Below, piece by piece: positions 48,310 through 59,570 of a stretch of 64,000 nt of DNA. The stretch spans positions 30,197,524-30,261,523 of the forward strand of contig CM055113.1 of NCBI GenBank assembly GCA_029204225.1. Direction: 5' to 3'. A model generated the notes under the pieces. That model ran no database searches. It was not told the DNA's origin and saw only the letters and a list, made by a program, of their open reading frames with translations. The stretch's first letter is position 1; every line of letters begins with the position of its first letter. Made by a program: the position numbers and the translations under genes. The stretch comes from Diphasiastrum complanatum (taxonomy: Eukaryota > Streptophyta > Lycopodiopsida > Lycopodiales > Lycopodiaceae).

Positions 48310-51208
48310 TTATTGAGAACTTTTATTGGCTTTGCGCTGAATCTTGATTAAATGGCACTGCACCTTCTCCATAAAGTTAAGGTGTGCAGTATTAAAATCC
48401 AAATTGTGTGGCAGGAAACAATGGTGGGCTCCGGCAATCCACTTGGAGGTTGTCCATGATGTGAAACATGATTCCCAGGAGCCTCCCATCATTGTTGTAC
48501 GAAAGTATAAACGAGCAACCGACAGCTGATCTTTGATTTGCTCTGAGGCCATCGGCTTATTTGAATCGAATGCTAAAGGAGGGGGACAATCGTCCCATCT
48601 AGTTGCCACTGACGCCAATAGAGTTAGATCTTTAGCAAACATTGTCGATTGTCGCACCGTTGGATCTAGAAAGTGGACATACTCTCTCTGATAGGATTGT
48701 AAGGCGCGGTGGAAATCCATGGAGATCGTCCAACTATAGGGCTGATGGATGATTAGCCAATTGGACGTATGGATGGTGATTTTGTCCATAGCCAATCCCA
48801 AATCTTTTCATTTATTCCTTCGCGACATTGGCACATAATAGGGATCTACCCGCAACTGGCGAGGGCTGGCGACGTAACTCCTAATTGATTCTGGAGTTTT
48901 CTCAAAAACAATGATTCTCCATGCCGACTGCTCTCCCAATGCAGATATTTTGTCCAACTCTTTGTCAGCCTCTATCTTGGAGGTCTTAAACTTCAGAACC
49001 CATCCACCACACGAGGACTCATGTGGATGTTGCTTTAAGAAGGTTTGGATCTAGTCCTCGATGCTGATGGGCCTTCTAAATAGAGGTGTGGTCCTTAATG
49101 AGGATGGACCTGCTTGAACTGCCAGTAAGATTGGCAGTTGTTATGCTATATTTGGAGCTCCCCCTGGTCCATGTTCGAATCTACCCATGTATCCATTGGT
49201 ATAGTTTCGTGGTGTGGAGGGGAGAATTGCGGCATGACTGGTACGGGGATTTGTGGTCCGGCTTCCAACACTTGAGCGGCTGCTTTTTCATAGGCGGCGA
49301 TGGTCTCCTTAGCCTTTGCCAACTCGGTTGAAGCTGCTCCTTTGAACCTGTCAAAGTGGCATTGGAATCCCTAAGGGCCACCTTGTATGTCTCCACTTTC
49401 TTGACCAAAAATGCAATCTCCGTCGGTGTGACCGGATGATCTGATATTTCTGTTTGAAGATACGCATCATGCTCAAGGTTCGGCCATCTGTAATTGACCC
49501 TTCAGTAGCTGCACTGTTGCTTTGCATCCTGCACGGCCTTATCCACCTGATCTTGTGCGGTTGTCAGGGCATTTTGCAGGGAGCTGATGTATTCTTCCAA
49601 GCGATCAACTTGTTGCTGGGCCAACTTTTTGTCGGCTTTCGCCTTGTCTTCATGTTGTTTGGCAATTTTTAACTCTGATCAGAGTGTTTTCGGACCCCAT
49701 CTCGGAGATTCTCTGCTCCATTTCCTTCTTCTTATCCAGCATAGACTGGATCACTTGCGCAAGGCTGGAGACCAAACCGAGAGCATCACCAGAATCGACG
49801 GTCGTGGAGGCGGCAGCAGTAGGAGGACCTGACGGAACTGTCCTTGGTTGGCGTGGAATAGGTGCCACTAGTTCTTCTTCTTTAAAAAAATTTTCCTCTT
49901 TAAATCCCTCAAGCACTGTGGCATCGGACTGTTTTGGTGATTTCACAGCTTTGTCGACCCGAAGTGCGGCTGGGCTTTCTTCCGTATGAGGTTGCTGACT
50001 GACATTTTCAACACCAACAGTAAATTCATGGATCTGTTCAAATCCTCTTCCACGAGATTGGAGTTCAAAGGTTTCTGGGCTTTGGGACATTTCAAAGTGG
50101 CCCCAAGGGAGTCGGAATCATTGAACATATCCATATAAAACTACGTGTTTGTTGAAGTGGCTTCGGCGTGCGGGGGTGAGGCGGCCTGGGCAGTTGTGAT
50201 GGAAATAGTAGGCCCAATGGTCACAGACTGTCCTTGTATGGAAGCAGAGGCGAGGGAAGCATCAAAGGCTAGGGGAATGGGAAGTTCAGTGCGAACAGCA
50301 ACAAGGGGTGGAAGCGTAGCTGACGAGGTATGCCTAGTGCGATGTCGTGATGCGGAAGGCGAGTCAGGAATGATGATCTCGCTGCGTGGGCGATGACGAC
50401 TATGAGAACTCGAGGCCTGGTGAGACGACTCGGTCGGTGCTTCTTCATAGACCGAAAGCACAGAATCTAGGTGGAAGCCATGGATTTTGTTTTCTAAGTG
50501 AGAAGCAACTAAAAGGGACAATAAAGAGCTAGTAGCAAACTATTGCTTAGTATTACCCTTAATAGCTCGTTTGAACTCACCAGAAACAGTCTTGAACCAA
50601 TTATATGGTTCAAGAAGGGCTTTGGCCAAGTTGGTGTGGGACTCCACTATCCTATGGAGGATTTGTGACGTGATGCGGTCTTTCCTGAGGTTGCCAACCA
50701 TCAGGAAGTTGTTCAGTAGCTGGGCAGCAACGTGGATTGAAGGCTCAGTGCTGGCTTCCAGAAGGTATCCGTCATTGGTCCAATGTAGATCATTAGTGAG
50801 GTCAATGTAGGGCTTGATGGCCTGTTTGGCCTGCTTGTGATTGGGTGAGGCCTGCATACCGGATGCTATACCTATGGCTGCAAGGCCGGCCTTAGTGGCG
50901 CGCACCTTGTGTGTGGCTCCCTGGAAAGTGATATAAAATTTTGATTTCTCTTCCTTCCACGTACTGAAGGCAAGAGTGATGAAATCCATATTGATGCGAC
51001 CAGAAAAGGCTCTCCCATGAATACCCATTGCAGTGAGCAGAGGCTCCGCAAGGGTCATCCACTTACTGACCATGCTTGTGCTAGGAAGGATCATGATGTC
51101 CATTGCAGATGGGACATGTATAGCAGCCAACTTATAGGTGAATTTGGTGGGTCCATTACACTGAATACTAGTTTGGCTGATCAATTCTGAACAAAAATTT
51201 GCAGGCAT
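48310..51208 (-). pseudogene. Extra gypsy ORF after pol (copy B), fuller version
   Basis: About 2.9 kb, in pol orientation, from ATG at 51208 (MPANFCSELI) to a stop at 48310, about 50 bp before the LTR. Order: a 220-residue N-terminal domain (FSGRINMDFITLAFSTWKEE, LTNDLHWTNDGYLLEA, DRITSQILHRIVESHTNL); a Ser/His/Arg-rich linker; a coiled-coil-like part (VSSLAQVIQSMLDKKKEMEQ); a Lys/Ala/Glu helix; and a C-terminal part (MDFHRALQSYQREYVHF, FTSWTTSKWIAGAHHC). No signal peptide or fusion-like segment is visible. In-frame TAG codons at about 50540 and 50141 and a frameshift near 50090 break it. The N-terminus reads like a plant retroelement capsid-type domain, but I cannot name it. Confidence 0.6.
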
Positions 51209-51738
51209 GTACAGGACTGTAAAAATAGGCTATAAAAATCTCGGCGAAGGTTTATGGGGATCTGAGCCTATCAGGCGAACGTTTTCCAGGGCTGGCGAAG
51301 GATGAACCTTCGCCTAGGAGGTTCCTTCGCCTAGATACTATCATAAATGCATTTTTTTCACAATCTGAACCTATGGACAACCTAATTTTGACATTTTAAG
51401 ATCATCTAGCAGGTCGGCGAAGGTTCATAATGAGGTTAAGATGCTCGACGAAGGTTTCCAAAATGGCATATCACTGAACATTCGCCGGACTCTAAAACTA
51501 GATTTTCTCTTGATAGGAACCTTTGCCCACCTCAAATTAGATAAAATGTACAGTCTGAGAGCTCAGCAAAGATTTTTGGTATTGTATAGGCCAAATCTGA
51601 CCAAAACAATGATTTTCTAAGTTATTTTCCATCAAAAAATACTGTGCTTCCTTTTTCCCATGCTGATGACTTTCTGACTTTTGCTCATCAGTGTTTGCTC
51701 AATTTTTGCTCGTCTCTTCTTTTCTTTTTCTTTTTTTT
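51209..51738 (-). mobile_element. Spacer between gypsy pol and the extra ORF
   Basis: About 530 bp of noncoding DNA in copy B, mostly deleted in copy A. It carries several GGCGAAGG / CCTTCGCC motifs (51241-51460), two of them in an inverted pair at about 51287-51335. Confidence 0.6.
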
Positions 51739-54640
51739 TTAACTGTCTTTTTCCAAAAGCCTCAGCAATTTCAATATTGAGCTACCATTCACCGGAATAT
51801 CAAATCGTTTTCCATCCAAGTGCTCAAGAATTACTGCGCCATAGTTCAGGATTTTCGTCACTTTATGTGGGCCTTCACCAGTAAACTTCAAGTTTCTCTT
51901 GATCAGCTTGGTTTTGTACATTAATACAAGATCTCCTACTTTCAGATCTTTTTTGTGCAGGCGACGATTGTGCCATGCCTTGCGGCGGGCTTTCTCTGTT
52001 GCTAAGGCCTGAACTGCCATCAATCGAGTTTCACATAATTTGTGCAATGCTTCATGACGGAGTTGTAAAGACTTATCATCATTTAATCGTTCTATTGCCG
52101 CTATGCGTAAAGATGGGATTAAAAATTCAATCGGCATGATAGCATCTTGACCATACACCAGTTGAAAAGGTGTTTGATTTGTACTATTTTTGTAAGCGGT
52201 TCTGAATGCCCATGATGTTGCATACAGTTTATGTTCCCAATCAGACCGACATGCTTCAACTGTCTTTGTCATAATGGTGCAGAGAATCTTATTGGAAGAT
52301 TCAGCTTGGCCATTCCCCCTGGGATAGTAGGGAGTACTAAATCTGTGTATAAACATTTTATTGTTTGATTAACAAAGTGTGTACCCCGGTCATCGACAAT
52401 CTTGATCGGACATCCAAATCTGATTATAATATTTTCATGCAAAAACTTGGCCGTAGATTTTGCATCAGCAACTTTGACAACTTTGGCTTCAACCCATTTG
52501 GTCATATAATCAATTGCGACGATAATGTATCGGGCTTGAGATCCTTGCGCAGCAGGGTGAATAGGTCCAACATAATCTAGTCCCCATTTTTCAAATGGTG
52601 CTTGCGATAAAAACGGATGCAAGGGTTCATAGTTCTGTCGAGTAGGTCGTCGTGCTCGCTGGCAAACGTCACATGTTTGAATAAAATTTTCTGTGTCCTT
52701 ATGAAGCGTAGGCCACCAACAACTTGATTGTAAAAGTTTGCGAATAGTAATATCTGTAGAGAAGTGTTCTCGACCCATGCCATCATGTGAAAACATGATT
52801 AAATCTGGTACTTCATGCGATAAAACACATCTTCGCAAAATATTATCTGATCCACGACGATACAATTGTCTTGCAATTAATTGATAAGGTTGAGTCTTAT
52901 GAATCAAATGTCTCTTCTGTACTTTTGTCAAGGAGTCATTCGGTTGTCCTAGCATCAGGTACTCAACAATATTTGCTGCCCACTCAGGTACTGCTTCAAC
53001 ATAGAACAAGGTAGCATCTGACAGTTCATCATCCACTTCAGTATTAACTGGGACAGATTCAATTCAAGAAATGTCATCGGCTAGATAATGTTGTTTCCCC
53101 TTTCAAACCACAATTTGAAAGTCAAATTCAGTCAATAACAATAACCATCTTGCAATACGTCCAGTATTGCACGTCTTGTTTACCAAGTAAAGTAACGGTT
53201 GATGATCCGTATAAAATGCAAAGTGCCTCTCCATGAGGTAGTGACGAAATTTTCGAACAGAAAAAATCATGGCTAATGCCTCATGTTCTGTTGTTAAATA
53301 ATTCTTTTGAACATGAAATTCTATCGTCCAATCTGGAGAACGCAGTATTGGTGCTGAAGTTAATGCTTTTTTTAACTTTTCAAAGGCTTCTAATGCCTCT
53401 ACTGTCCAAATAGGAACAATAGTCAGTTTGTATATAGGTCGTACTAAATCTGCTAAGAAAATAACAAAAATTCGATAGTAGTTTGCATGACCCATAAATA
53501 CATAAACTCCACGAATTGTTGTTGGCGGTGGCAATTCCACAATAACCTTGATCTTAGAATAATCTGTGGCAATGCCATGTCTTGACATCACATGTTCAAA
53601 CACAACTCTGTGGGAAACCCATATCTGACATTTTTCCGAATTTAGAGAAATCTGATATTTGCGGCATCTTTCAAATACTTTCTCCAATCGAACCATGTGG
53701 TCTGTATCTGTACTATGGACTCCCAAGTCGTCCAAGTAAATTTCAAGGAATTTTTGCAGATAATCTTTAAAAGCAAATTGCATTACTCTTTGGAATGAAT
53801 TTGGTACATTACAGAGTCCAAACGGCATTACTTTGTAAGCATAGGTTTTCCATTCTGTTGCAAAAGTGGTTTTGTGGCGATCGGCAGGTGCTATCTTAAC
53901 CTGGTTGTAGCCACTAAATCCATCCAAGAAACTATAAGCTTCCGCTCCAACAAGGCGATCCAAAATGCTTTCAGTAAAAGGTAACGAAAAGTGATCCTTC
54001 CACGTCACTTTGTTCAATGCTTTGAGATTCACACAGATTCACAATTTCCCATTTTTCTTTGGAACAATGACAATTGATGAAATCCATTTGGTATGCTTGA
54101 TCTCATAAATGAAATCGGCATCAAGCAATCTCTGCAGCTCTTTCTTTATCAGGTCCGCAACATTAGGATTACAACATTAGAACTTTGTAACCTTTGGAAC
54201 TGCATCAGGTACTAAAGGCATGGTATGTTCAATCACTGATGTCGGAATACCCTTCAGATGTTGATAAGTCCATGCAAAGCACTCCTGATACTTAATAAGT
54301 AACATGCGTAGTGCTTGATACTGTTCAGGATTAAGTTGTGATCCAACTTGTACAATCTTTTTCGGTTCTCCTGCTTTAGCAAGATTCATTGGCTGCGTCC
54401 TAGCTGGGCCATCGTAAACCTCTTTTGATTCTGGCACGTGTTCTTCAGGTTCACGATGTGCTTTAGGTAACATGATAACCACATCATCCAATGTATAACG
54501 TTTAAAATGGTTGGGCATATCATCCTGGACTACATCTGCTTGTTCTTTTTCGAAAGGACTTGTCTTGGATCTTCGCTTAGCCTTCTTAGCAGGAATTGAT
54601 CGTGGAGGCGATGACCAAGTTTTGCAAGTGATTCTAGAAA
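51739..54640 (-). pseudogene. Ty3/gypsy pol (copy B): RT, RNase H, integrase
   Basis: Fuller than copy A. After MPNHFKRYTLDDVV and a TGA shared with A, RT continues with NLKALNKVTWKDHFSLPF, YSFLDGFSGYNQVKIAP, VMPFGLCNVPNSFQRVM and the catalytic box YLDD. A ~100 bp deletion lies at the RT/RNase H border. RNase H has FYTDHQPLLYLVNKTC. Integrase has the HHCC module, KWGLDYVGPIHP, YMTKWVEAK and a 19 bp deletion just before the glutamate block, giving a frameshift (52269-52356). The C-terminal GPFV-like part (LVLMYKTKLIKRNLKFTGEG) ends at 51739. Confidence 0.95.
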
Positions 54641-55838
54641 TGTGAGATTTGGGCTTGCAACGGATGGGGTAAATCCCTTTTCCGTGAAATTAAGCATTTG
54701 GTCTACTTGGCCCGTGCTTTTGGTTAATTATAATATACCACCTTGGTTGAGCATAAAAAGAGGTCATCTAATGTTAGCACTTCTTATTACTGGAAAATAT
54801 AAAGTGAAAAATATGGATGTTTACCTTGCACCCTTAATTGAGAAATTAGAACTACTTTGGAAAGGGGTCCAATGCTACGACATCTCACGTCTACTCCAAG
54901 AAAGAAATTTTACGATGCGTGCCATTTTAATGTGGACAATGCATGACTATCCAGGATTGGGTGATTGTTCAGGTAATAATTTCGTGTTATTGTACTGTGG
55001 AACATGCTTATGTTTATTTGTTTGAATTTATTAGGCTTTACAACTCCTGGACATCATGCGTGTCTCATATGTGGGTCAAATTTTGATAGTTTACACTCAT
55101 GCCATTTGAAAAAAGTTGGATATGAAAATCATCGAAAATATTTGTCTGAAGATCATCCATTCAGGAATACACAAAAAAGAGGATTTGGGGGAAGACAAGA
55201 GACAAGAAATCCTCCAACAAAGATTGGCACAAACTTTGGATTGAATCCAAGACTAAGCCAATAAATGGTATGAAAAGACTATCTATTTTTCATTGTTTAC
55301 CATATTGGAATAATCTGTTGATCGATCATTTGCTTGATCCTATGCACATATTTAAAAATGTGGCCGAATCAATATGGAAACACATGGCTGGTGATAAAGA
55401 TAGTATGCATGCTCGAGAGGACTTACAAATATCAAAAACAAAAAAAGAGTATTGGCCAAAGTTGGGTGCAAATGGAAATAATACCCATAGTATTCCAAGA
55501 GCAAGTTGGATTTTTAGCAAAGAAGAGTACAAGTATGTGCGATCAGTTATTTCTAAAAACGAATTTTGCTCATTCATTGCGAACATCATTCACAACAGAT
55601 GGAAAGCTTCATAGTCTAAGATCTCATGATTGGTTGACAATGCTTGAATATATATTTCCAATGTGCATTCGTGGTTGTCTAACAGAACATCTTCGTGAAA
55701 CCATATACAAACTAGTAGCTGTTGTGAGGTACTTATACATCTTTATGTTATTTGTTTGCTTTTAAATGGATTCATTTGCAATAACAACAAATGACAAAAT
55801 GAAAAAGATATTATATACATGATGTAGATGGATATGCA
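54641..55838 (+). pseudogene. CACTA transposase fragment (copy B)
   Basis: Same junction and frame as copy A, starting SRNVRFGLATDGVNPF (the last codon bases of the junction are just upstream). It has the same intron joining GDCSG to FTTPGHHACLICG, and LPYWNNLLIDHLLDPMHIFKN. It ends at 55838, where copy A goes on. Confidence 0.9.
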
Positions 55839-56085
55839 GGAAGAGGACATCTGAAAATGGCCTCAAGTATGAAATAAATAGATATAATCAACAGAACGAA
55901 GTATTTAATCTAGTTGCCATGACAAAAATGTCAGATCTCTATGATGGAAATTTACCCAGGCAGGTTGTCCTCTCGCAAGCACAAACAAAGAGAACGAAAA
56001 GGAAGAAATATGAAGTGTCGTCGCTGATGGTTCTAGCAGGTTTTACAGGCAATTTTTGGAAAAATGTTAGATTTTTTCAAGGTAC
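55839..56085 (+). other. Unassigned ~75-codon open stretch
   Basis: Right after the end of copy B a frame stays open with KYEINRYNQQNEVFNLVAMT then LYDGNLPRQVVLSQAQTKRT and a basic KRKKYE. No start codon precedes it. I do not recognise it; it may be an exon or an element fragment. Confidence 0.25.
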
Positions 56086-56340
56086 AAGGTTTGGATAGGC
56101 AAAAGTCTACAATTAGCCAAGGAACTGTGGGACATTGTTGATGGCACAAAAGACAAGCCAAAAGGTGATGCAGCCATTATCACCAAATGGAGACTTCAAG
56201 GCATTTGCCATGATCACTCTCAATATCAAGCATACACAGATAATTCACATACGTAATGCTCAGACAATCCACGATGCATGGGACATCGTTGTTTTAAAAA
56301 GTTAGCATATTTGAGTGATTTCACAAAGATGCCAAATGTT
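56086..56340 (+). pseudogene. Possible Copia gag remnant
   Basis: Reads AKELWDIVDGTKDKP then AAIITKW and, after a frame break, IRNAQTIHDAWDI. This is the pattern of the Copia Gag region (LW.I..G...P; A..AW..L). Short and frameshifted. Confidence 0.45.
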
Positions 56341-56632
56341 ATAGGATTTCGAGGTGTAGATATTTGAAGCTTGGTCAAACTTGGTCTGCAACATACTATA
56401 GAGCCTTAGAGGTTTTGGCTTGTCTAATATTTGGAAAATATAAATATCTATTGCAAGTTACAAATTCTTTTGAACTAAAAAAGTGAAATTAACACTAGTC
56501 TACCTTGTTTATTGGTCCATGACTCAAATGCAATGTGCGTTGTGGAAGATTTAGTGGTAGAAGTAGCAGTTACAACTACAATCTTTGACTTACAAAATGG
56601 TAGTGTTTGACTTGACTACGCCCATCACTGGT

Positions 56633-56725
56633 TGGCATGTTTGCAAAAGAGATTCCTTTAAGATAATAGATCAAGATGGCATGTTTGCAAAGGAGATTCC
56701 TTTAAGATAATAGATCAAGATCCTG
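56633..56725. repeat. 44 bp tandem duplication
   Basis: TGGCATGTTTGCAAA(A/G)GAGA plus TTCCTTTAAGATAATAGATC repeated with a 44 bp period and one substitution. Confidence 0.9.
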
Positions 56726-57509
56726 ACTTTCATATGTATACAATGGGTAAAAGTCATAGGAAAGTTGACACCAATACATTATACATGTCAACCATATTAT
56801 AAATGTTATCATCGGCTTTATTTCAATGACCACCAACATTAATGGTTAGCACATTGATGTTGCTTGGCTAAACAACTTCTAACTTTGATACTTACATGTT
56901 ATTTTGCAATATGATTTGGATTTATTATTTTATTCCAGATTTTTAAGTGGCCTTTGAAAACCCTTTCCTCTTTATATTGGGTATGAATGTTTTGTGATAC
57001 TTTATATACATTTTCCTACAAGTGTTATGCAATAAAATACTTGTCCAATGTATAATCGATGCTCCATGGGTTATTAAATGCAGAGATTAATTTTTGGTTT
57101 AGTGTGAAGGGCATTGTGGTATTTTGTTCTATTATTTAAAAATCATGACCATCTTTGATTTATGGACAAAAAAACTCGCAAAACTCGCAATTTGTTAATC
57201 CCCAAAAAATGCTATTTTCGATCGTAATTACCAAAGGCTCAATGATACTTGACATTAGAACAGATTGAACTACTCTAATAGATTAAGAAAATGCTCTAAG
57301 TTCTCAGAGAACTATTCCCTTGGAAGCTTTATTCATAAACATTTTCATGTCACTACATACCAGCCCTATTGATAAAACCACTAGTTTTCTTCAAGGCATC
57401 TTGTGCGAAGGTTCAAAATATAGAGGCTTCAAACTAGTTACAAAATGCAAATAAGAATAATGCAATCCAAGAGGCTACTCAGTGAAAAATAAGCGACATT
57501 AAGTCAACA
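56726..57509. other. Intergenic, includes probable SERF 3'UTR
   Basis: AT-rich with no supported gene. The last few hundred bases should hold the 3'UTR of the SERF-like gene on the minus strand. Confidence 0.4.
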
Positions 57510-59548
57510 TCACTTTTTGGTGGAGCTGGACTTCTTAGAATCCCCTCCCCCAGCTGCTTGAGCTGCTTTTTTTGCTTGCTTTTCTTGAAGCGCCTTTGCA
57601 TCCCTGAATGGGTACAAGAGGCACAAAGTAAAAAGTTTGTTTTCAAACCACTCGCGCCTACAAACAAGTTAGCAAACATCAAACATTCCCAAGCTCATGA
57701 TGCTCGATATCACAATGCATAAAACCTTCTACCGAATGGTAAGCAACTGGTTTTTAAATGTATATATAGCAAGGGACATGAAGTAAAATTGCTAAAATCT
57801 GCCATGGTGATCAAACATGCAACAAGTAGATTGATTAAATTAAAATTGTACAAATGACAGATGCATAACACTTTATCCCAGAACTCAATCTAGGGAAATC
57901 GATTTGAATTAGATTTTCTTCTATTTAATCACAAGCATAGGTTCCAACAATTTTTAACATACAAATACACTAGTCCTTATGTGCCAAGAGGCAGGGGAGA
58001 CTCAAACTAGCAAACAATCAGACGTAGCCATATTTCACCACGATGGAAATATGCCAACCACACAATCTTAATACTCTGATAAATTGAATCCCTGGAAGGA
58101 CTAACTGTACTCAGCTGCTAGTCTTTTACAGGCTGGGACCCCACCTCGCAAGGGTGTCATTTCTATCAATAAGGCTCTCTTTACTGGCACTGATCTGCTG
58201 TAGTATAATTCTGAAGTTATTTGTGGCAAATTGCTTACAGCTGTGATAATATTTCAGCACAGAATAGATCTTGTTACGGACTTAAGAGTGAGGTTCTCAT
58301 CATTTTTCTCCAGGCCACTGCTACACTAGTAACGTAAAAGCCAAAGGTGTTCACTACAGGATCTTCCCTTTGTAATGTACACAAGAAAGAATGCAGAAAA
58401 GATATTTTTGCCATTGTTGTTCACATCATTGGGTTAAAAGTATTGTCACAGGAGGGTTTGGCTCAGCAGATTTTCCTGGACCCCAAAGGCTGAACGTGTC
58501 CCCTTCAAATAATTTCATGCAAAGGGTTATCAGAACAACATTGTTCAACAAAATCATTTTGCTAAACCTGGGTCTATGTTCTGCTGCAACGGTTAACCAA
58601 TGACTAGCAACCACTGGTCTGTATACCTTCCAACCAAGAGTCAAGAACCAATTCTCCAAAAAAGCTACAAAAGAAGTCCAGCATTTAAGACCAAAGAAAT
58701 AAGTCACAAAAGAAACATAGAAATCTGGACATTCAATGTGAGATGCTCTGCTGTTCCCAAACTAACTCCAAGAGATGCAGAGATCGCCAAAGCACACAAT
58801 TGAGATTTCTTTATTTCGATTCAGGAGCATATTATCATGATATATGAGTCAAACATAAGATAATGCTAGATAATCACTAGGTGCAATGAGCATTTTATGT
58901 TCACCTTTCTCGCCTTTGCTCTGGTGTAAGATCTTCTTTGGGACCAGTTTTTCCACTTTTTGTACCCCGTGCCTGGGCACGCTCTCGGTCACGTTCTCGC
59001 TGGTTTCCACGTAAGTTCCAGTAAAGGATACACTTACAAAATAATGATATCAGCCTATGATTGCCACTTACAGGTTACAACCAATAGACAAAGGTTGATC
59101 TGCACATGTCTACTATAAAGCTTATAATGAGCAAATATACAACCTGCATATGGGTAAAATTTATCCTAAGTTGCGATTATCATACATAAACAGCTCCACC
59201 AAGCAACTCTGAATTATCTCGTAATAAGGTACAGGTAAAAGAATTGTTGACGAAAACCTCATAACTAGATATTAATGCCACTTACAGGTTACAACCAATA
59301 GACAAAGGTTGATCTGCACATGTCTACTATAAAGCTTATAATGAGCAAATATACCACCTGCATATGGGTGAAATTTATCCTAAGTTGCGATTATCATACA
59401 TAAACAGCTCCACCAAGCAACTCTGAATTATCTCGTAATAAGGTACAGGTAAAAGAATTGTTGACGAAAACCTCATAACTAGATATTAATGCTAGGACAA
59501 AAAGTTACAAACAAGTACATGTATTCAGCAGAGGAGGATATGTGTCAT
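57510..59548 (-). CDS. SERF (4F5) family small basic protein, 3 coding exons
   Basis: Exons in minus order: 59548-59542 (ATGACAC), 59010-58905, 57603-57510. Joined they give 68 codons with the full SERF layout. It begins [18 protein letters not shown], continues with a Lys/Gly linker and LTPEQRRERDAKALQEKQAK, and has an Ala/Gly stretch and a Ser/Lys tail. SERF proteins are small, highly charged, nucleic-acid-binding or aggregation-modifying factors; the plant role is poorly known. Intron 2 (57604-58904) is GT-AG. Intron 1 (59011-59541) has AT-AC ends. A 5'UTR exon may end at 60224 (CAG/GTATG donor) and rejoin at about 59570; this is inferred. The exons were found by eye because each is too short to stand out as an ORF. 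Confidence 0.88.
59011..59541 (-). other. Probable U12-type AT-AC intron of the SERF-like gene
   Basis: Starts ATATCCTCC (U12 AT-AC consensus ATATCCTTT, 7 of 9). It ends GGAACTTAC after a branch-like TCCTTTAC whose A (59022) is 11 nt from the 3' end. No AG acceptor gives the expected protein start, while these ends give MTRGNQR exactly. Confidence 0.75.
59063..59490. repeat. 214 bp tandem duplication inside the U12-type intron
   Basis: 59063-59276 and 59277-59490 are near-identical; I see two substitutions (ACAACC/ACCACC and GTAAAA/GTGAAA). The duplication is recent and leaves both intron ends and the branch site outside. Confidence 0.95.
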
Positions 59549-59570
59549 ATTGAACAAGGAAAAAGGGAAA

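Larger units (their letters stand above)
47263..55838. repeat. Composite segmental duplication, copy B
   Basis: Direct-orientation copy of 28709-36235, 8.6 kb. It retains blocks lost in A and itself lacks about 165 bp near 51123 and about 100 bp near 53308. Its left edge cuts into Copia integrase and its right edge cuts into CACTA coding, both inside elements that continue in copy A. Confidence 0.9.

Noticed and set aside
48310-51208. Calling the extra gypsy ORF a viral envelope gene
   Set aside because: No signal peptide, fusion-like segment or membrane anchor can be seen, so position alone does not justify it.
58426-58707. 93-codon minus ORF between SERF exons
   Set aside because: Lies inside intron 2 of the SERF-like gene and shows no domain.
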